NCBI RefSeq assembly: GCF_000702445.1
Contig: NZ_JNIF01000003.1
Coordinates: 4,092,001-4,156,000, forward strand
DNA from: Bryobacter aggregatus MPL3
GTDB lineage: Bacteria > Acidobacteriota > Terriglobia > Bryobacterales > Bryobacteraceae
Length of the DNA: 64,000 nucleotides
Direction of reading: 5' to 3'
Shown here: piece by piece, positions 8,303 to 16,530 of the stretch
Position numbering within the stretch: the stretch's first letter is position 1
How the letters are laid out: each line of letters starts with the position of its first letter
Made by a program: the position numbers and the translations under genes
The notes under the pieces: model-generated
What the model was told of the DNA's origin: nothing
What the model saw: the letters and a program-made list of their open reading frames with translations, nothing else
Databases searched by the model: none

Positions 8303-8983
8303 ATGGAGATACAAAAGACGCCAATTTTGATTGGGTGCTCTGGTGCGGCTGTGGTTCGTCTGGAAGATGCGGAGGGGCGGGTTTGGATTGAGAAATCAGG
8401 AGAGGTGGAACAAGAAGGCGCTGTGCTCGCCTGGTGCCAGGGGCGCTTGCCAGTGCCGCAGATTCTATCGTGCGAGCCTGGGTTGCTACGGATGTCGGTG
8501 GTGCCTGGCGTCGATCTGACCGAACTGCCTTGGCAGACGAGTGTGGCGGTGCTGGTGGAGGCTTTGGAACAGATTCACGCCCTGCCTGTTGCCGGGTGTC
8601 CGTTTTCAGCAAGTTGGGAATTGCGATTGCGTGAGGCCGAAGAGCGCTTGGCCGCAGGGTTGGTGGATGACTGTAGTCCGGAGGTTGCTGCTGCGATTCT
8701 GAAGGAACTGCATGCGTTGCCGCCGTTGCCGGACGTTGTCTGTTTCACGCATGGCGATGCGTGTTTGCCGAACTTTCTCGCCGCGGAGGGCAGACTGTCG
8801 GGGATGGTTGATCTTGGACGCGCGGGGCTGACGCATCCGGCTCAGGATTGGGCGCTTGCTCTGCGTAGCGTTCGCTCTGATTTTGGCTTGGAGGCCGAAG
8901 AGATGCTGCTTGCCCATGTGCCTGCGCATTGCAGGGACGAGCAGTTGCTCTATCGCTTCCGGATGTTGGATGAGTTGTTTTAG
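8303..8983 (+). CDS. Aminoglycoside O-phosphotransferase, APH(3')-like
   Basis: A 226-residue kinase-like enzyme expected to phosphorylate the 3'-hydroxyl of kanamycin/neomycin-type aminoglycosides using ATP. The catalytic loop FTHGDACLPN (His150, Asp152, Asn157) and the metal-binding DLGRAG (Asp170) match APH(3') enzymes closely, as does the C-terminal RFRMLDELF. Lys31 is the likely ATP lysine. Family members are usually ~260 residues; this one has a short N-terminus. ATG 8303 is preferred over TTG 8288 because GGAG lies nine bases upstream. The 3' end overlaps the convergent NHL gene by four bases. Whether it gives resistance is untested. Confidence 0.87.
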   Translation: MEIQKTPILIGCSGAAVVRLEDAEGRVWIEKSGEVEQEGAVLAWCQGRLPVPQILSCEPGLLRMSVVPGVDLTELPWQTSVAVLVEALEQIHALPVAGCPFSASWELRLREAEERLAAGLVDDCSPEVAAAILKELHALPPLPDVVCFTHGDACLPNFLAAEGRLSGMVDLGRAGLTHPAQDWALALRSVRSDFGLEAEEMLLAHVPAHCRDEQLLYRFRMLDELF

Positions 8984-10752
8984 CGAATCGGAATTTTTCC
9001 GATGTTGCTGGTGACGCCCGAGACCTGGACGGCGAGGTCGACCGAGCCACTGGGCGCCGCGTTTGGAACGAGGACGTTGATCTGGTAGAGGCTGATGAAG
9101 CCGGGGGTGAGTCCCGAGAAGGAGACCGTTGCCTGGTTGCCGCCGATGTTCACCGTGGGGGTGAGGATGCTGGGACTGAGCGGGGAGAAGGGGGTGGGTT
9201 GTCCTGTGGTGGGCGCGTGTTCCACTTGGCCGAGACCGGTGAGGTACAACACGACGGTTTCACCTCGGGTGGCGGGGTTGCTGGTTGTTACGACGCTGCC
9301 GTCGGCGTGGGTGGCAACATTGGCGGCTCCATCGAGCAAGAAGAGGCCGGGTTGTGCGTTGAGAATGGGGACGGAGATGCCAGCGCTAGAGCCAGCCGAC
9401 GTAGTGACGATCACTTGCACGCGGTTTCGGCCCGACAGTGACAGGGGGGCTTGGATGGTGATCTGCTCTTGGCCCTCGAGATTCAAGACGCGGTAGACGG
9501 GGGCGGGCGCGTTGTCGAGCGAGACCTGGATGCCATTGAGAAGCGTGGGCCAGGTATTGGTGGATGGTGTGATGATCTGCCCGAGGCGCGCTCCGAGATT
9601 GGTTCCGAAGATGGTGATCATGCCGCCGGGGACGATTCCGGTTTGGAAGCTGGCGGCGTTGGTGATGCTGGCGCTGCTGATGAGGGGATTGGCGACGGCA
9701 GGAGCGGAGAGCGAACGGATGCGGTCGTTGCCGGTGTCGCCAATGAAGAGGTTGTCGGACGGAGAGATGGCGAGCGCGAGGCTGGAATTGAGTTGGGCGG
9801 CAGCGGCGGCGCCGCGATCACCCGAGAAGCCTGCGACACCGGTTCCGGCGATGGTGGTGATGATGCCGGCATAGACCTTGCGGATGCGTTGGTTTTCGGT
9901 ATCGGCGATGTAGAGAGCACCCACAGAGTCTGTAACGATGCCGCCCGGGTAACGGAGGCTGGCGGAGGTGGCTGCTGTGGCGTCGCCGGAGAAGCCGATG
10001 TTGCCGTTGCCAGCGTAGGTGGTGATGATGCCGTTGGTGCCGACGCGGCGGATGCGTTGGTTGGACTGGTCTGTGATGTAGAGCGTACCGCTACCGTCGG
10101 TGGCGAGCGCGATGGGATTGTTCAGCGCGGCTTGATTCGCTTGGCCTCCGTCGCCCGAGAAACCGGCGGCGCCGGTTCCGGCGACGGTGCTGATGGTGCC
10201 GCTGAGCGAGACTTTGCGGACTTTGTGGGTGCCTTGGTCGGCAATGTAGAGGTTGCCCGCGGGATCGACTGCGCAGCGGATGGGGAGGACGAGACTGGCG
10301 GCGCTGGCGGGTCCGCCGTCGCTGGAATCGGCGGCGATGCCGTTACCTGCGATGGTGGTGATGGTTCCGTTGGTGGCGATGCGGCGGACCCGGTGGTTGT
10401 TGAGGTCGTTGACGTAGATGTTTCCGGTGGGGTCGATGCAGACGCCGGTGGGGCTGTCGAACTGGGCCTGGAGAGCGGGGCCGTTGTCTCCGCTGAAGCC
10501 TGCGGCGCCTGTTCCGGCGATGGTGGTGATGATGCCGTTGCGGTCGACTTTACGGATGCGGTGGTTGTTCTGGTCGGCGAGAATCAGGTTGCCGGAGGCG
10601 TCACCGGCGAGGCCGACGGCGCGATTGATCTGGGCTTGGGTGGCGGGGCCATTGTCGCCCGAGTATCCCGCCGTGCCTGTGCCGGCGAGGGTCGTGATGG
10701 TTTGTGCGGAGAGTGAGATTGAAAGAACGAAGAGCGAGGCGAGCGGCTTCAT
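8980..10752 (-). CDS. Secreted NHL-repeat protein with Solibacter-type IPT-like C-terminal domain
   Basis: A 590-residue protein with a signal peptide (MKPLASLFVLSISLSAQT). About six NHL repeats of ~55 residues follow, each with an IAGTGxAGFSGDxG turn and a DxxGNLYIADxxNHRIRKV core, predicted to form a beta-propeller (residues ~19-350). The C-terminal ~230 residues (from SITNAASFQTGIVPGGMI to the end) match the TIGR03437-type domain I recall as strongly expanded in Solibacter. The role is probably extracellular binding or cell-surface interaction; no catalytic residues are seen. The repeats make the DNA internally repetitive. Confidence 0.85.
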   Translation of the reverse strand: MKPLASLFVLSISLSAQTITTLAGTGTAGYSGDNGPATQAQINRAVGLAGDASGNLILADQNNHRIRKVDRNGIITTIAGTGAAGFSGDNGPALQAQFDSPTGVCIDPTGNIYVNDLNNHRVRRIATNGTITTIAGNGIAADSSDGGPASAASLVLPIRCAVDPAGNLYIADQGTHKVRKVSLSGTISTVAGTGAAGFSGDGGQANQAALNNPIALATDGSGTLYITDQSNQRIRRVGTNGIITTYAGNGNIGFSGDATAATSASLRYPGGIVTDSVGALYIADTENQRIRKVYAGIITTIAGTGVAGFSGDRGAAAAAQLNSSLALAISPSDNLFIGDTGNDRIRSLSAPAVANPLISSASITNAASFQTGIVPGGMITIFGTNLGARLGQIITPSTNTWPTLLNGIQVSLDNAPAPVYRVLNLEGQEQITIQAPLSLSGRNRVQVIVTTSAGSSAGISVPILNAQPGLFLLDGAANVATHADGSVVTTSNPATRGETVVLYLTGLGQVEHAPTTGQPTPFSPLSPSILTPTVNIGGNQATVSFSGLTPGFISLYQINVLVPNAAPSGSVDLAVQVSGVTSNIGKIPIR

Positions 10753-10902
10753 TGCGATTGGATTTTTGGGTAGGAAGTGCCGTTACAAAGAAAATCGTTA
10801 GAGACTGGAATCCACTTGAGCCGTTCGAAACCCCACTCCGCGGCCAGCGGCTAACGTGGGTGATATGGAGAGAGGTTCGGCTATCGCTGTGAGCTGAAAC
10901 TC

Positions 10903-12027
10903 CTAAAGCGTAGATGCCGGTAAATGCCCTACCGACTGCGCCTGCGCCGGCAGCGACTTTCCGCATTTCTGGCATAAGTTCAGATCCTGATACTTCGGAC
11001 TTCCCTGCGGTAAGGCCTTAAAGTATGCCTTCACATCCGGATGTACCTTGGTCTCACCGGAAAGTACCTTGGCGACATTCAGATCGACAATATTCGCATG
11101 CCCGCAATACGCGCAGATGCGATGCCGCTCCTGATTGAAATAGAAGAGGCGCAAGTCCAATTTGCCTTCCGGCCATGCTGTCCGGAAGTGATTCTCGGTG
11201 TACTTTCGGAAGTGATCTGGTGGCAAACCGGTTGTTAGCGATTCGTCATGAATCTTCTCAAATTCATAAAGGCGCTGGCCGGTCACTGAGTAGTAAACAT
11301 GAATCAACTCATGCGCAAAACCAATCGCCACCGGACGCTTTCCCTTCGTACCGTCGAAGGCGCAAGTCACTTCGTCCTTTGTCAGATCAACGCCAATCAC
11401 GGCCGGGACACCTGTGCCTCTCTCGAGCCATGGCTCCAGCTTGCGCGCGATCATCGTGTACTGCTCGGCGGCTGTAAAGAGACAGTCCCCGCCGGCAAGA
11501 AATTTCGTGAGCGCTTTTTCCCACTGCTTTTCGAGAGAAGAGATCGTACTTTCCTTGACGGAATTTGACGAAAACAGACCTTTGGGCGAGAACATCGGTG
11601 CTGTCTTCGGTGCGCCAAACTTGACGTCGGCGGCATCGAGCGCTTTCACTTGCGCGGGTGTGAACGCATAGTTCGTCAGACCTGGGGTGGGCGCGACGAG
11701 TTGCTTGGCCAGTTTGTCTGCCGTCGAGAAAAAGCTCTTGGAGAGCGAGGCTTGGAGTTGTTTCCGCGCCTCCACCCAGTTGTTCGTGCGGAACGCGGCG
11801 ATCAGTTTGTAATATTGATTCTCGCCAGAGACAGAGGTTGTGTTGTTCCCCTTCTTGATGCCGATCGTATGCGGGGTGCTATCCAGCTCGCGGATGAAGT
11901 CTTTTCCGAGATCATCTTTCAGAGCCCACAATTCGTCAAACAGGATCTTCACTTTCTTCTGAAAGTCATCGTCCCCGATGATGTCAAATTTTGAGCTTAC
12001 GAATGCAGTGTTGGTATAGCCTGCCAA
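10903..12027 (-). CDS. M91-like (NleD-type) metallopeptidase with C-terminal zinc ribbon
   Basis: A 374-residue protein. HELIHVYYSVTG at ~239-250 is the HExxH zinc-protease motif, and DESLTTGLPPD then KYTENHFR (~261-282) match the rest of the M91 family pattern, founded on the host-cell effector NleD. Two CxxC pairs (CAYC 305-308, CQKC 352-355) add a probable zinc ribbon. The ~200-residue N-terminus is helical and unrecognised. There is no signal peptide, so any export would need a dedicated route. It is alone between the NHL and MFS genes, with 150 featureless bases downstream. It could act as a toxin or as a housekeeping protease. Confidence 0.72.
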   Translation of the reverse strand: MAGYTNTAFVSSKFDIIGDDDFQKKVKILFDELWALKDDLGKDFIRELDSTPHTIGIKKGNNTTSVSGENQYYKLIAAFRTNNWVEARKQLQASLSKSFFSTADKLAKQLVAPTPGLTNYAFTPAQVKALDAADVKFGAPKTAPMFSPKGLFSSNSVKESTISSLEKQWEKALTKFLAGGDCLFTAAEQYTMIARKLEPWLERGTGVPAVIGVDLTKDEVTCAFDGTKGKRPVAIGFAHELIHVYYSVTGQRLYEFEKIHDESLTTGLPPDHFRKYTENHFRTAWPEGKLDLRLFYFNQERHRICAYCGHANIVDLNVAKVLSGETKVHPDVKAYFKALPQGSPKYQDLNLCQKCGKSLPAQAQSVGHLPASTL

Positions 12028-12083
12028 TTCAATATCCTAATCTGGAAGCGTCAGTTCCAAAGGAGACGGTCCATTGTTTCGGG

Positions 12084-13289
12084 CTAGAGGCGGGCGAGGC
12101 GGCGTTGGGTGAAGAAGAAGATGCCGGTGATGAGCATGAGCAGCAGGCCGTTGGCGGCGAGGACTTGCTGGACGCCGAAGCTTTCGATGGCTTTGCCCGC
12201 AGCGAAAGCGCCGAAGGGCATGCCGCCGCGGAAGGCGACGTTGTAGACACTCATCACGCGGCCGCGCATGGAATCCTGTACGATGGCCTGCACGAGTGAG
12301 GAAACGAGGCCGAAGCAGGCGATGAGCGCGGCTCCGGCGCAGAAAAGCATGACAAGGCTGACGTAGAAGTTGGGGGCGATGCCGAAGCCGAAAATCAGTG
12401 CGCCGAGGGTGCCGAGAGCGACCAGCGAGAGCAGGCCTTTCTTCTGGTAGTTGCTGGTGGCGGCCACAAAGATGCCTCCCACGACGCTACCGATTCCAGA
12501 GATGACGAGCATTGACGAATAAGCGTCTTCGCCGAGATGGTAGACGCGTTCGGCGACCACCGGGAGGAAGGTGAGCAGCGGGACGCCGAGCAGAGTCATG
12601 AGGAAGGCGAGCGCGACGAGGCTGCGCATGGCGCTGTTGTCGCGGATGAAACGAAGGCCAACCTTCATGCTTTCGAGGATGGGTTCCTTGTGAGTCATTG
12701 CCGGAGGTCTGGGGGCGACCTTGGTGAGGGTGAAGATGACGGCGAGGAAGCTTAGGGCATTGATGCCGAAGCACCAGACGGCTCCGAATTTGGCGAGGGT
12801 GACGCCGCCGATGGTGGGACCGATGACGCGGGCGACGTTGAACTGGATGGAGTTCATCGCGATCGCGTTTTGGAGGTCTTCCTTCTTGACGAGGGAGGGA
12901 ACGAGAGCCTGGTACGCAGGGCCGCCAAAGGCCTGGGCGGTTCCGACCGTGAAGGAGAGCGCCAGGATGTGCCAGACCTGGACGATGTGGAGATAAGCCA
13001 GGGTCGCCAGCAGAAAGGCGCAACTCATCTGGATGATTTGCGAGACGACAAGGACTTTGCGGCGGTCTTTCCGATCGGCGACGACGCCTCCCAGGATGGA
13101 GAACAGAAAGATTGGAATCTGTCCGAGGAAGGCGTCGAGGCCGAGATACCAAGCGGATTTCGTCAGTTCGTAGACAAGCCAACTCTGGGCCAGGTTCTGC
13201 ATCCAGGTTCCGATGGAAGAGGTGCAGGCGCCAAGCCACATGATCCGGAATTCCGGATACTCGAAGGCCTTGAAGATCTGACGTTTCAA
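12084..13289 (-). CDS. MFS transporter of the EntS/MFS_3 type
   Basis: A 401-residue membrane protein with about 12 hydrophobic segments. The MFS loop motif GGVVADRKDRRKVLV (~67-81) and the MFS_3-typical starts (FRIMWLGACTSSIGTWMQNLAQSWLVYEL) identify it as a proton-driven exporter of small molecules, similar to enterobactin exporters. The substrate cannot be told. A TTG start at 13289 is used, seven bases after the stop of the VOC gene, so the pair is probably co-transcribed. Confidence 0.85.
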   Translation of the reverse strand: MKRQIFKAFEYPEFRIMWLGACTSSIGTWMQNLAQSWLVYELTKSAWYLGLDAFLGQIPIFLFSILGGVVADRKDRRKVLVVSQIIQMSCAFLLATLAYLHIVQVWHILALSFTVGTAQAFGGPAYQALVPSLVKKEDLQNAIAMNSIQFNVARVIGPTIGGVTLAKFGAVWCFGINALSFLAVIFTLTKVAPRPPAMTHKEPILESMKVGLRFIRDNSAMRSLVALAFLMTLLGVPLLTFLPVVAERVYHLGEDAYSSMLVISGIGSVVGGIFVAATSNYQKKGLLSLVALGTLGALIFGFGIAPNFYVSLVMLFCAGAALIACFGLVSSLVQAIVQDSMRGRVMSVYNVAFRGGMPFGAFAAGKAIESFGVQQVLAANGLLLMLITGIFFFTQRRLARL

Positions 13290-13298
13290 GTGTTGCGC

Positions 13299-13673
13299 TT
13301 AGGGAAGAGGCGTTTCACGCTGGATGAGGTGGCAGAGGTTGCCGTCGGCATCCTTGAAGAAGACCAGCTTGTTTCCCTGATTGGTGAAGGGTTCACCGGT
13401 GAAGGTGACGTTCTTGCTCTGGAGGAAGGCGTAGGCGGCGTCGAAATCGTCGCTAGCAATGGCGAAGTGACGGATGCCGGGCGTCTTCATCTCGTTGGGG
13501 CCAGCTTCCCCTTCGCTGGGGATGATTTCCAGCATAGAGCCGTTGCTCGCCTTGACGAAGTAATTGCCGGCGTACTCGAAGTTAATACGGAACTCGAGGT
13601 GCTCGACGTACCAGTCAGCGAGGCGCTTGGGGTTCGGGGAAGCGATTGCGGTGTGTTCTAGACCTTGGAACAT
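13299..13673 (-). CDS. VOC (glyoxalase/dioxygenase fold) protein
   Basis: A 124-residue single-domain protein started at ATG 13673; the longer frame upstream overlaps the next gene. It shows the paired beta-alpha-beta-beta-beta modules: LEHTAIASPNPKRLADWYVEHLEF, then TPGIRHFAIASDDFDAAYAFL and KLVFFKDADGNLCHLIQR. Likely metal ligands are the early His, and Glu/His near the end. It could be a dioxygenase, lyase or resistance protein. It sits between a secreted small protein and the MFS exporter. Confidence 0.82.
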   Translation of the reverse strand: MFQGLEHTAIASPNPKRLADWYVEHLEFRINFEYAGNYFVKASNGSMLEIIPSEGEAGPNEMKTPGIRHFAIASDDFDAAYAFLQSKNVTFTGEPFTNQGNKLVFFKDADGNLCHLIQRETPLP

Positions 13674-13701
13674 AGAAGTTCTGAGTTTAGCAATTGCGGC
13701 C

Positions 13702-14190
13702 TCAATAAACAGAGAAACAGTAGACGCTATTGTCGCCAGAGGGCGAGAGACAATATTCGCCGACTTCGAGGGCTTCCTGGACTTCGAGCTTATAGAGACC
13801 GGCGGAGAGAGGGTCGAGGGAAAGGCGGATGGCGCGAGGGCCATTCTTGCGCGTGTTTTTGGGAATAGACAGGACACGCTGGCCGCCTTTGGTCTCCATC
13901 TTGTAGAGCTGCATCTGCTGGATGTTGAGACTTTTGACTTTGACTATAAACGAGGGCTCGGTGAGGGGAGTTTTGGCGGTGGAGTTCAGGCCGGAGACGG
14001 TGTAGACGGTGTCGTTTTTTGCGTCCTGCTGGCTGGCGGCGCCCACATCGGTGGGGATGAGTTTGTTGGCGTGCCGGAGGTAGGGGAGATCTGTTTTCTC
14101 GGGAACTGGACCTTTGTAGGGCTCGTCGGCGAAGAGGGCGGCTGCGGCGAGGGTCAAGAGCAGGGTCCAGCGAGGGGTCACGGTGAACAT
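13702..14190 (-). CDS. Secreted hypothetical protein
   Basis: A 162-residue protein with a leader (MFTVTPRWTLLLTLAAAALFA) and a mature beta-rich part. Two Cys near the end (GEYCLSP, SVYCFSVY) may form a disulfide. The final GLYKLEVQEALEVGEYCLSPSG resembles small proteins that end in an adhesion-like beta sandwich, but no family is claimed. It is the first gene of the minus-strand run 14190-12084. The 125 bases to the divergent diguanylate cyclase probably contain both promoters. Confidence 0.65.
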   Translation of the reverse strand: MFTVTPRWTLLLTLAAAALFADEPYKGPVPEKTDLPYLRHANKLIPTDVGAASQQDAKNDTVYTVSGLNSTAKTPLTEPSFIVKVKSLNIQQMQLYKMETKGGQRVLSIPKNTRKNGPRAIRLSLDPLSAGLYKLEVQEALEVGEYCLSPSGDNSVYCFSVY

Positions 14191-14315
14191 TTTATCTCCA
14201 AATGAAAATCTGAATTCGGCCGGGATTCGTAGATGCGTCTTGAAACGACGCCACAGTATAAAGACGGTCTGAGAACCGCCGATGGATTCAACAGGACTCC
14301 CCAGAAATCCGATTT

Positions 14316-15221
14316 ATGTCGAGATCGATGCGATTTTATGCCTTGCTGGACCGCTTGCCGCTTGCGAATACCTTTCGCAGCAAGGTGGTGTTGGGGGTTG
14401 TCGTCAGTGTTCTGTTGCCGGTCGCGGCGATGGAGGTGTACTTTATCGGGTTCTCGCCGCTTCGTGGGGAAGCGCTGGAACAGGCGATTCTGATCAGTTG
14501 CCTGTCAGCGGCTGCGGCTGCGGTGTTTGCCTATTGGGTGCTCTCGACGATTCTTCGCCCGATTCTCTATACCTCGCGGCAACTGGATCGTTATCTGAAT
14601 CATCGGGTGCTGCCAGAGTTGCCGGGGCACTACAAGGATGAGGTGGGCATTCTGATGTCGAACGTGAACTATTTGACGCGTTCGCTGCATGATCTGGTGC
14701 GGAGTGCCAATGAGAACGGGACGATCGATCATTTGACGGGTGTCTTTAACCGGCGGAGCGCGGAGGACCGGCTGCGGGATTCAATCGAGCTGACCCGCAT
14801 CCGGCAGGGTGCGTTGAGTTTTGCGATTCTGGATCTCGATAATTTCAAGAAGCTGAATGATACGTTTGGGCATGAGTTTGGCGACTCGGTTTTGCGGCAG
14901 ATTGGGGATCTGCTGCGGCACAATGTACGGCGGGTGGACTGGGTGGGGCGCTGGGGCGGCGACGAGTTTGTGATTACGATCCAGGGCGGGGAAACAGAGG
15001 CGGCCGCGATGCTGAGCCGGATTTGTGAGGCGGCGCGGAAGAAGAGTTTTCTGGCGCCCGATGGGAGTCTTCAGCGGGTTACTTTTTCTTGCGGGGTGAG
15101 TGAGTGGCACGATCCGCTTGATTCGCAAAAAATCTTCCACCAAGCGGATGAGGCGTTGTACTGCGCCAAGCGCCTGGGACGAGATCAAATTCAGTTCTGG
15201 GGTGAGGTCACGTTCGCCTGA
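14316..15221 (+). CDS. Membrane diguanylate cyclase (GGDEF) with intact I-site
   Basis: A 301-residue enzyme that makes cyclic di-GMP from two GTP. Two transmembrane helices (~24-44 and ~57-77) flank a short periplasmic segment, then a HAMP-like linker (RPILYTSRQLDRYL) and a GGDEF domain from ~138. The active-site loop is intact (RWGGDEF, GGDEF at 214-218). The allosteric I-site RRVD (205-208) lies exactly five residues before it, so product inhibition is expected. The sensor part is very small, so input may come through the membrane or a partner. No EAL domain is nearby. Confidence 0.9.
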   Translation: MSRSMRFYALLDRLPLANTFRSKVVLGVVVSVLLPVAAMEVYFIGFSPLRGEALEQAILISCLSAAAAAVFAYWVLSTILRPILYTSRQLDRYLNHRVLPELPGHYKDEVGILMSNVNYLTRSLHDLVRSANENGTIDHLTGVFNRRSAEDRLRDSIELTRIRQGALSFAILDLDNFKKLNDTFGHEFGDSVLRQIGDLLRHNVRRVDWVGRWGGDEFVITIQGGETEAAAMLSRICEAARKKSFLAPDGSLQRVTFSCGVSEWHDPLDSQKIFHQADEALYCAKRLGRDQIQFWGEVTFA

Positions 15222-15250
15222 GCAGACGGTGGTTTGATACGCTTGAGCCG

Positions 15251-16057
15251 ATGAATCGACGTTCCCTTTTCAGCACGATTTTTGCCAGTACGGCTGCGTT
15301 TGCACAACAAGCGAAAGACCCTAAACGTTTCAACCAGGCGACCGGGTATAGCGATACGCCCATTATTCCATTTCAGCGTTGGAAGGTTCACGATATCGAT
15401 CGTCCGAAGCCGCCTGTGGTGACGCCTGCGAATGTGGTGGGTGGAGCGCCGTCGGATGCGATCGTTCTGTTTGATGGGAGCGATCTTTCGCAGTGGACTT
15501 TCCGGGGGAAGACGGGCAGACCGCGCCAGTCCTGGAAGCTCGAGAACGGAACGATGGAAGTGGTGCCGGGGGCGGGCGATGCCCAGACGAAGGAGAGTTT
15601 TGGCGATGTGCAGTTGCACGTCGAGTGGTCGCCGCCAACGGAGATCTCGGGAGACTCGCAGTGGCGTGCGAATTCGGGAATTCTGATCATGGGGAATTAC
15701 GAGATCCAGGTACTGGATAGCTACAACAACCCGACCTATGCCGATGGGCAGGCTGGCGCGGTGTATGGACAGTATCCGCCGTTGGTGAACGCAGTCCGGA
15801 AGCCGGGGGAGTGGAATTCCTATGACATCATCTGGGAAGCGCCGAAATTTGTGGGGCCGGATCTGGCGAAGCCCGCTTATGTGACGGTGATGTTAAACGG
15901 GATTCTGGTCCAGCATCGCAAAGAGGTGATTGGCCGTGTGGCGCACCGGGTGGTGGGGACCTACCAGGCGCATGCGCCGGAGTTGCCGCTGTCGTTGCAG
16001 GACCACGATGTACCAGTACGATATCGCAATATCTGGGCACGACGTCTAGTGCTTTAA
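15251..16057 (+). CDS. Secreted DUF1080 / 3-keto-disaccharide hydrolase-like protein
   Basis: A 268-residue protein with a Tat-like leader (MNRRSLFSTIFASTAAFAQ). The domain starts at VLFDGSDLSQWTF and includes LHVEWSPP, SGILIMGNYEIQVLDSYNNPTYADGQAGAVYGQ and the closing HDVPVRYRNIWARRL. These are landmarks of DUF1080 (3-keto-disaccharide hydrolase, concanavalin-like fold), linked to breakdown of 3-keto-glycosides after oxidation. The N-terminal ~60 residues are an extension. It is 30 bases after the cyclase gene, with no obvious partner enzyme here. Confidence 0.85.
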   Translation: MNRRSLFSTIFASTAAFAQQAKDPKRFNQATGYSDTPIIPFQRWKVHDIDRPKPPVVTPANVVGGAPSDAIVLFDGSDLSQWTFRGKTGRPRQSWKLENGTMEVVPGAGDAQTKESFGDVQLHVEWSPPTEISGDSQWRANSGILIMGNYEIQVLDSYNNPTYADGQAGAVYGQYPPLVNAVRKPGEWNSYDIIWEAPKFVGPDLAKPAYVTVMLNGILVQHRKEVIGRVAHRVVGTYQAHAPELPLSLQDHDVPVRYRNIWARRLVL

Positions 16058-16107
16058 CGGAGTGTTTTCTGCGGGTGGATGCTGTAATCTATCGGTAACC
16101 ATCCACC

Positions 16108-16530
16108 ATGAAGTACAGTGACACGTATGCGGTCAATGCTCCCCAGGCGATCGAGGAGAGTTTTGAGACTGAGGTCATCGTTGTCAACCTCGAAATTGGG
16201 ACTTACTTTTCTTTGCGAGACAGTGCTGCCGATGCCTGGATTCGCATAACGGAGGGCCAGAGCGCGGAAGCGATCTGTGCGGCCTGGACCGTTCAGTTTC
16301 CTGAAGTTGTGTCGTTGCAAGAAGATCTGGAGAAGTTCTTTGCCGAGTTGCTGGCCGAGGGTTTGATTCGGGTGGAACCGCGCAGTGCGGCGGAGACCGT
16401 GAAGTCGATTCCGTTCTCTACTTATCAGGCTCCGGCGTTGGAAAAGTACACCGACATGCAGGATCTTCTGTTGCTTGATCCTGTGCACGATGTGGACGAG
16501 ACGGGGTGGCCGGCTCCGCGACCCCAATGA
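16108..16530 (+). CDS. PqqD-like peptide-binding protein with a distinctive C-terminal tail
   Basis: A 140-residue protein. Residues ~1-92 have the PqqD/RRE layout: beta strands EVIVVNLEIGTYFSL, a helix DSAADAWIRITEG, then AEAICAAW and a C-terminal helix VVSLQEDLEKFFAELLAEGLI. PqqD-family proteins bind precursor peptides for modifying enzymes. Beyond the fold there is a ~45-residue tail ending DMQDLLLLDPVHDVDETGWP (117-136) and a few more residues. The tail has no role in known PqqD domains and could be an attached substrate or docking peptide. The stop overlaps the next start (ATGA), so it is coupled to the kinase. Confidence 0.78.
   Translation: MKYSDTYAVNAPQAIEESFETEVIVVNLEIGTYFSLRDSAADAWIRITEGQSAEAICAAWTVQFPEVVSLQEDLEKFFAELLAEGLIRVEPRSAAETVKSIPFSTYQAPALEKYTDMQDLLLLDPVHDVDETGWPAPRPQ

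Noticed and set aside
9451-10716. A 421-codon plus-strand frame opposite the NHL gene
   Set aside because: Gly/Ala/Asp repeats mirror the NHL repeat DNA; no start signal or motif.
10753-10902. A small gene between the NHL protein and the M91-like gene
   Set aside because: Short frames here lack start signals and motifs; the region is likely just promoter and 3' ends.
16058-16107. A precursor peptide gene before the PqqD-like gene
   Set aside because: The gap is only 50 bases with no open frame of suitable length.
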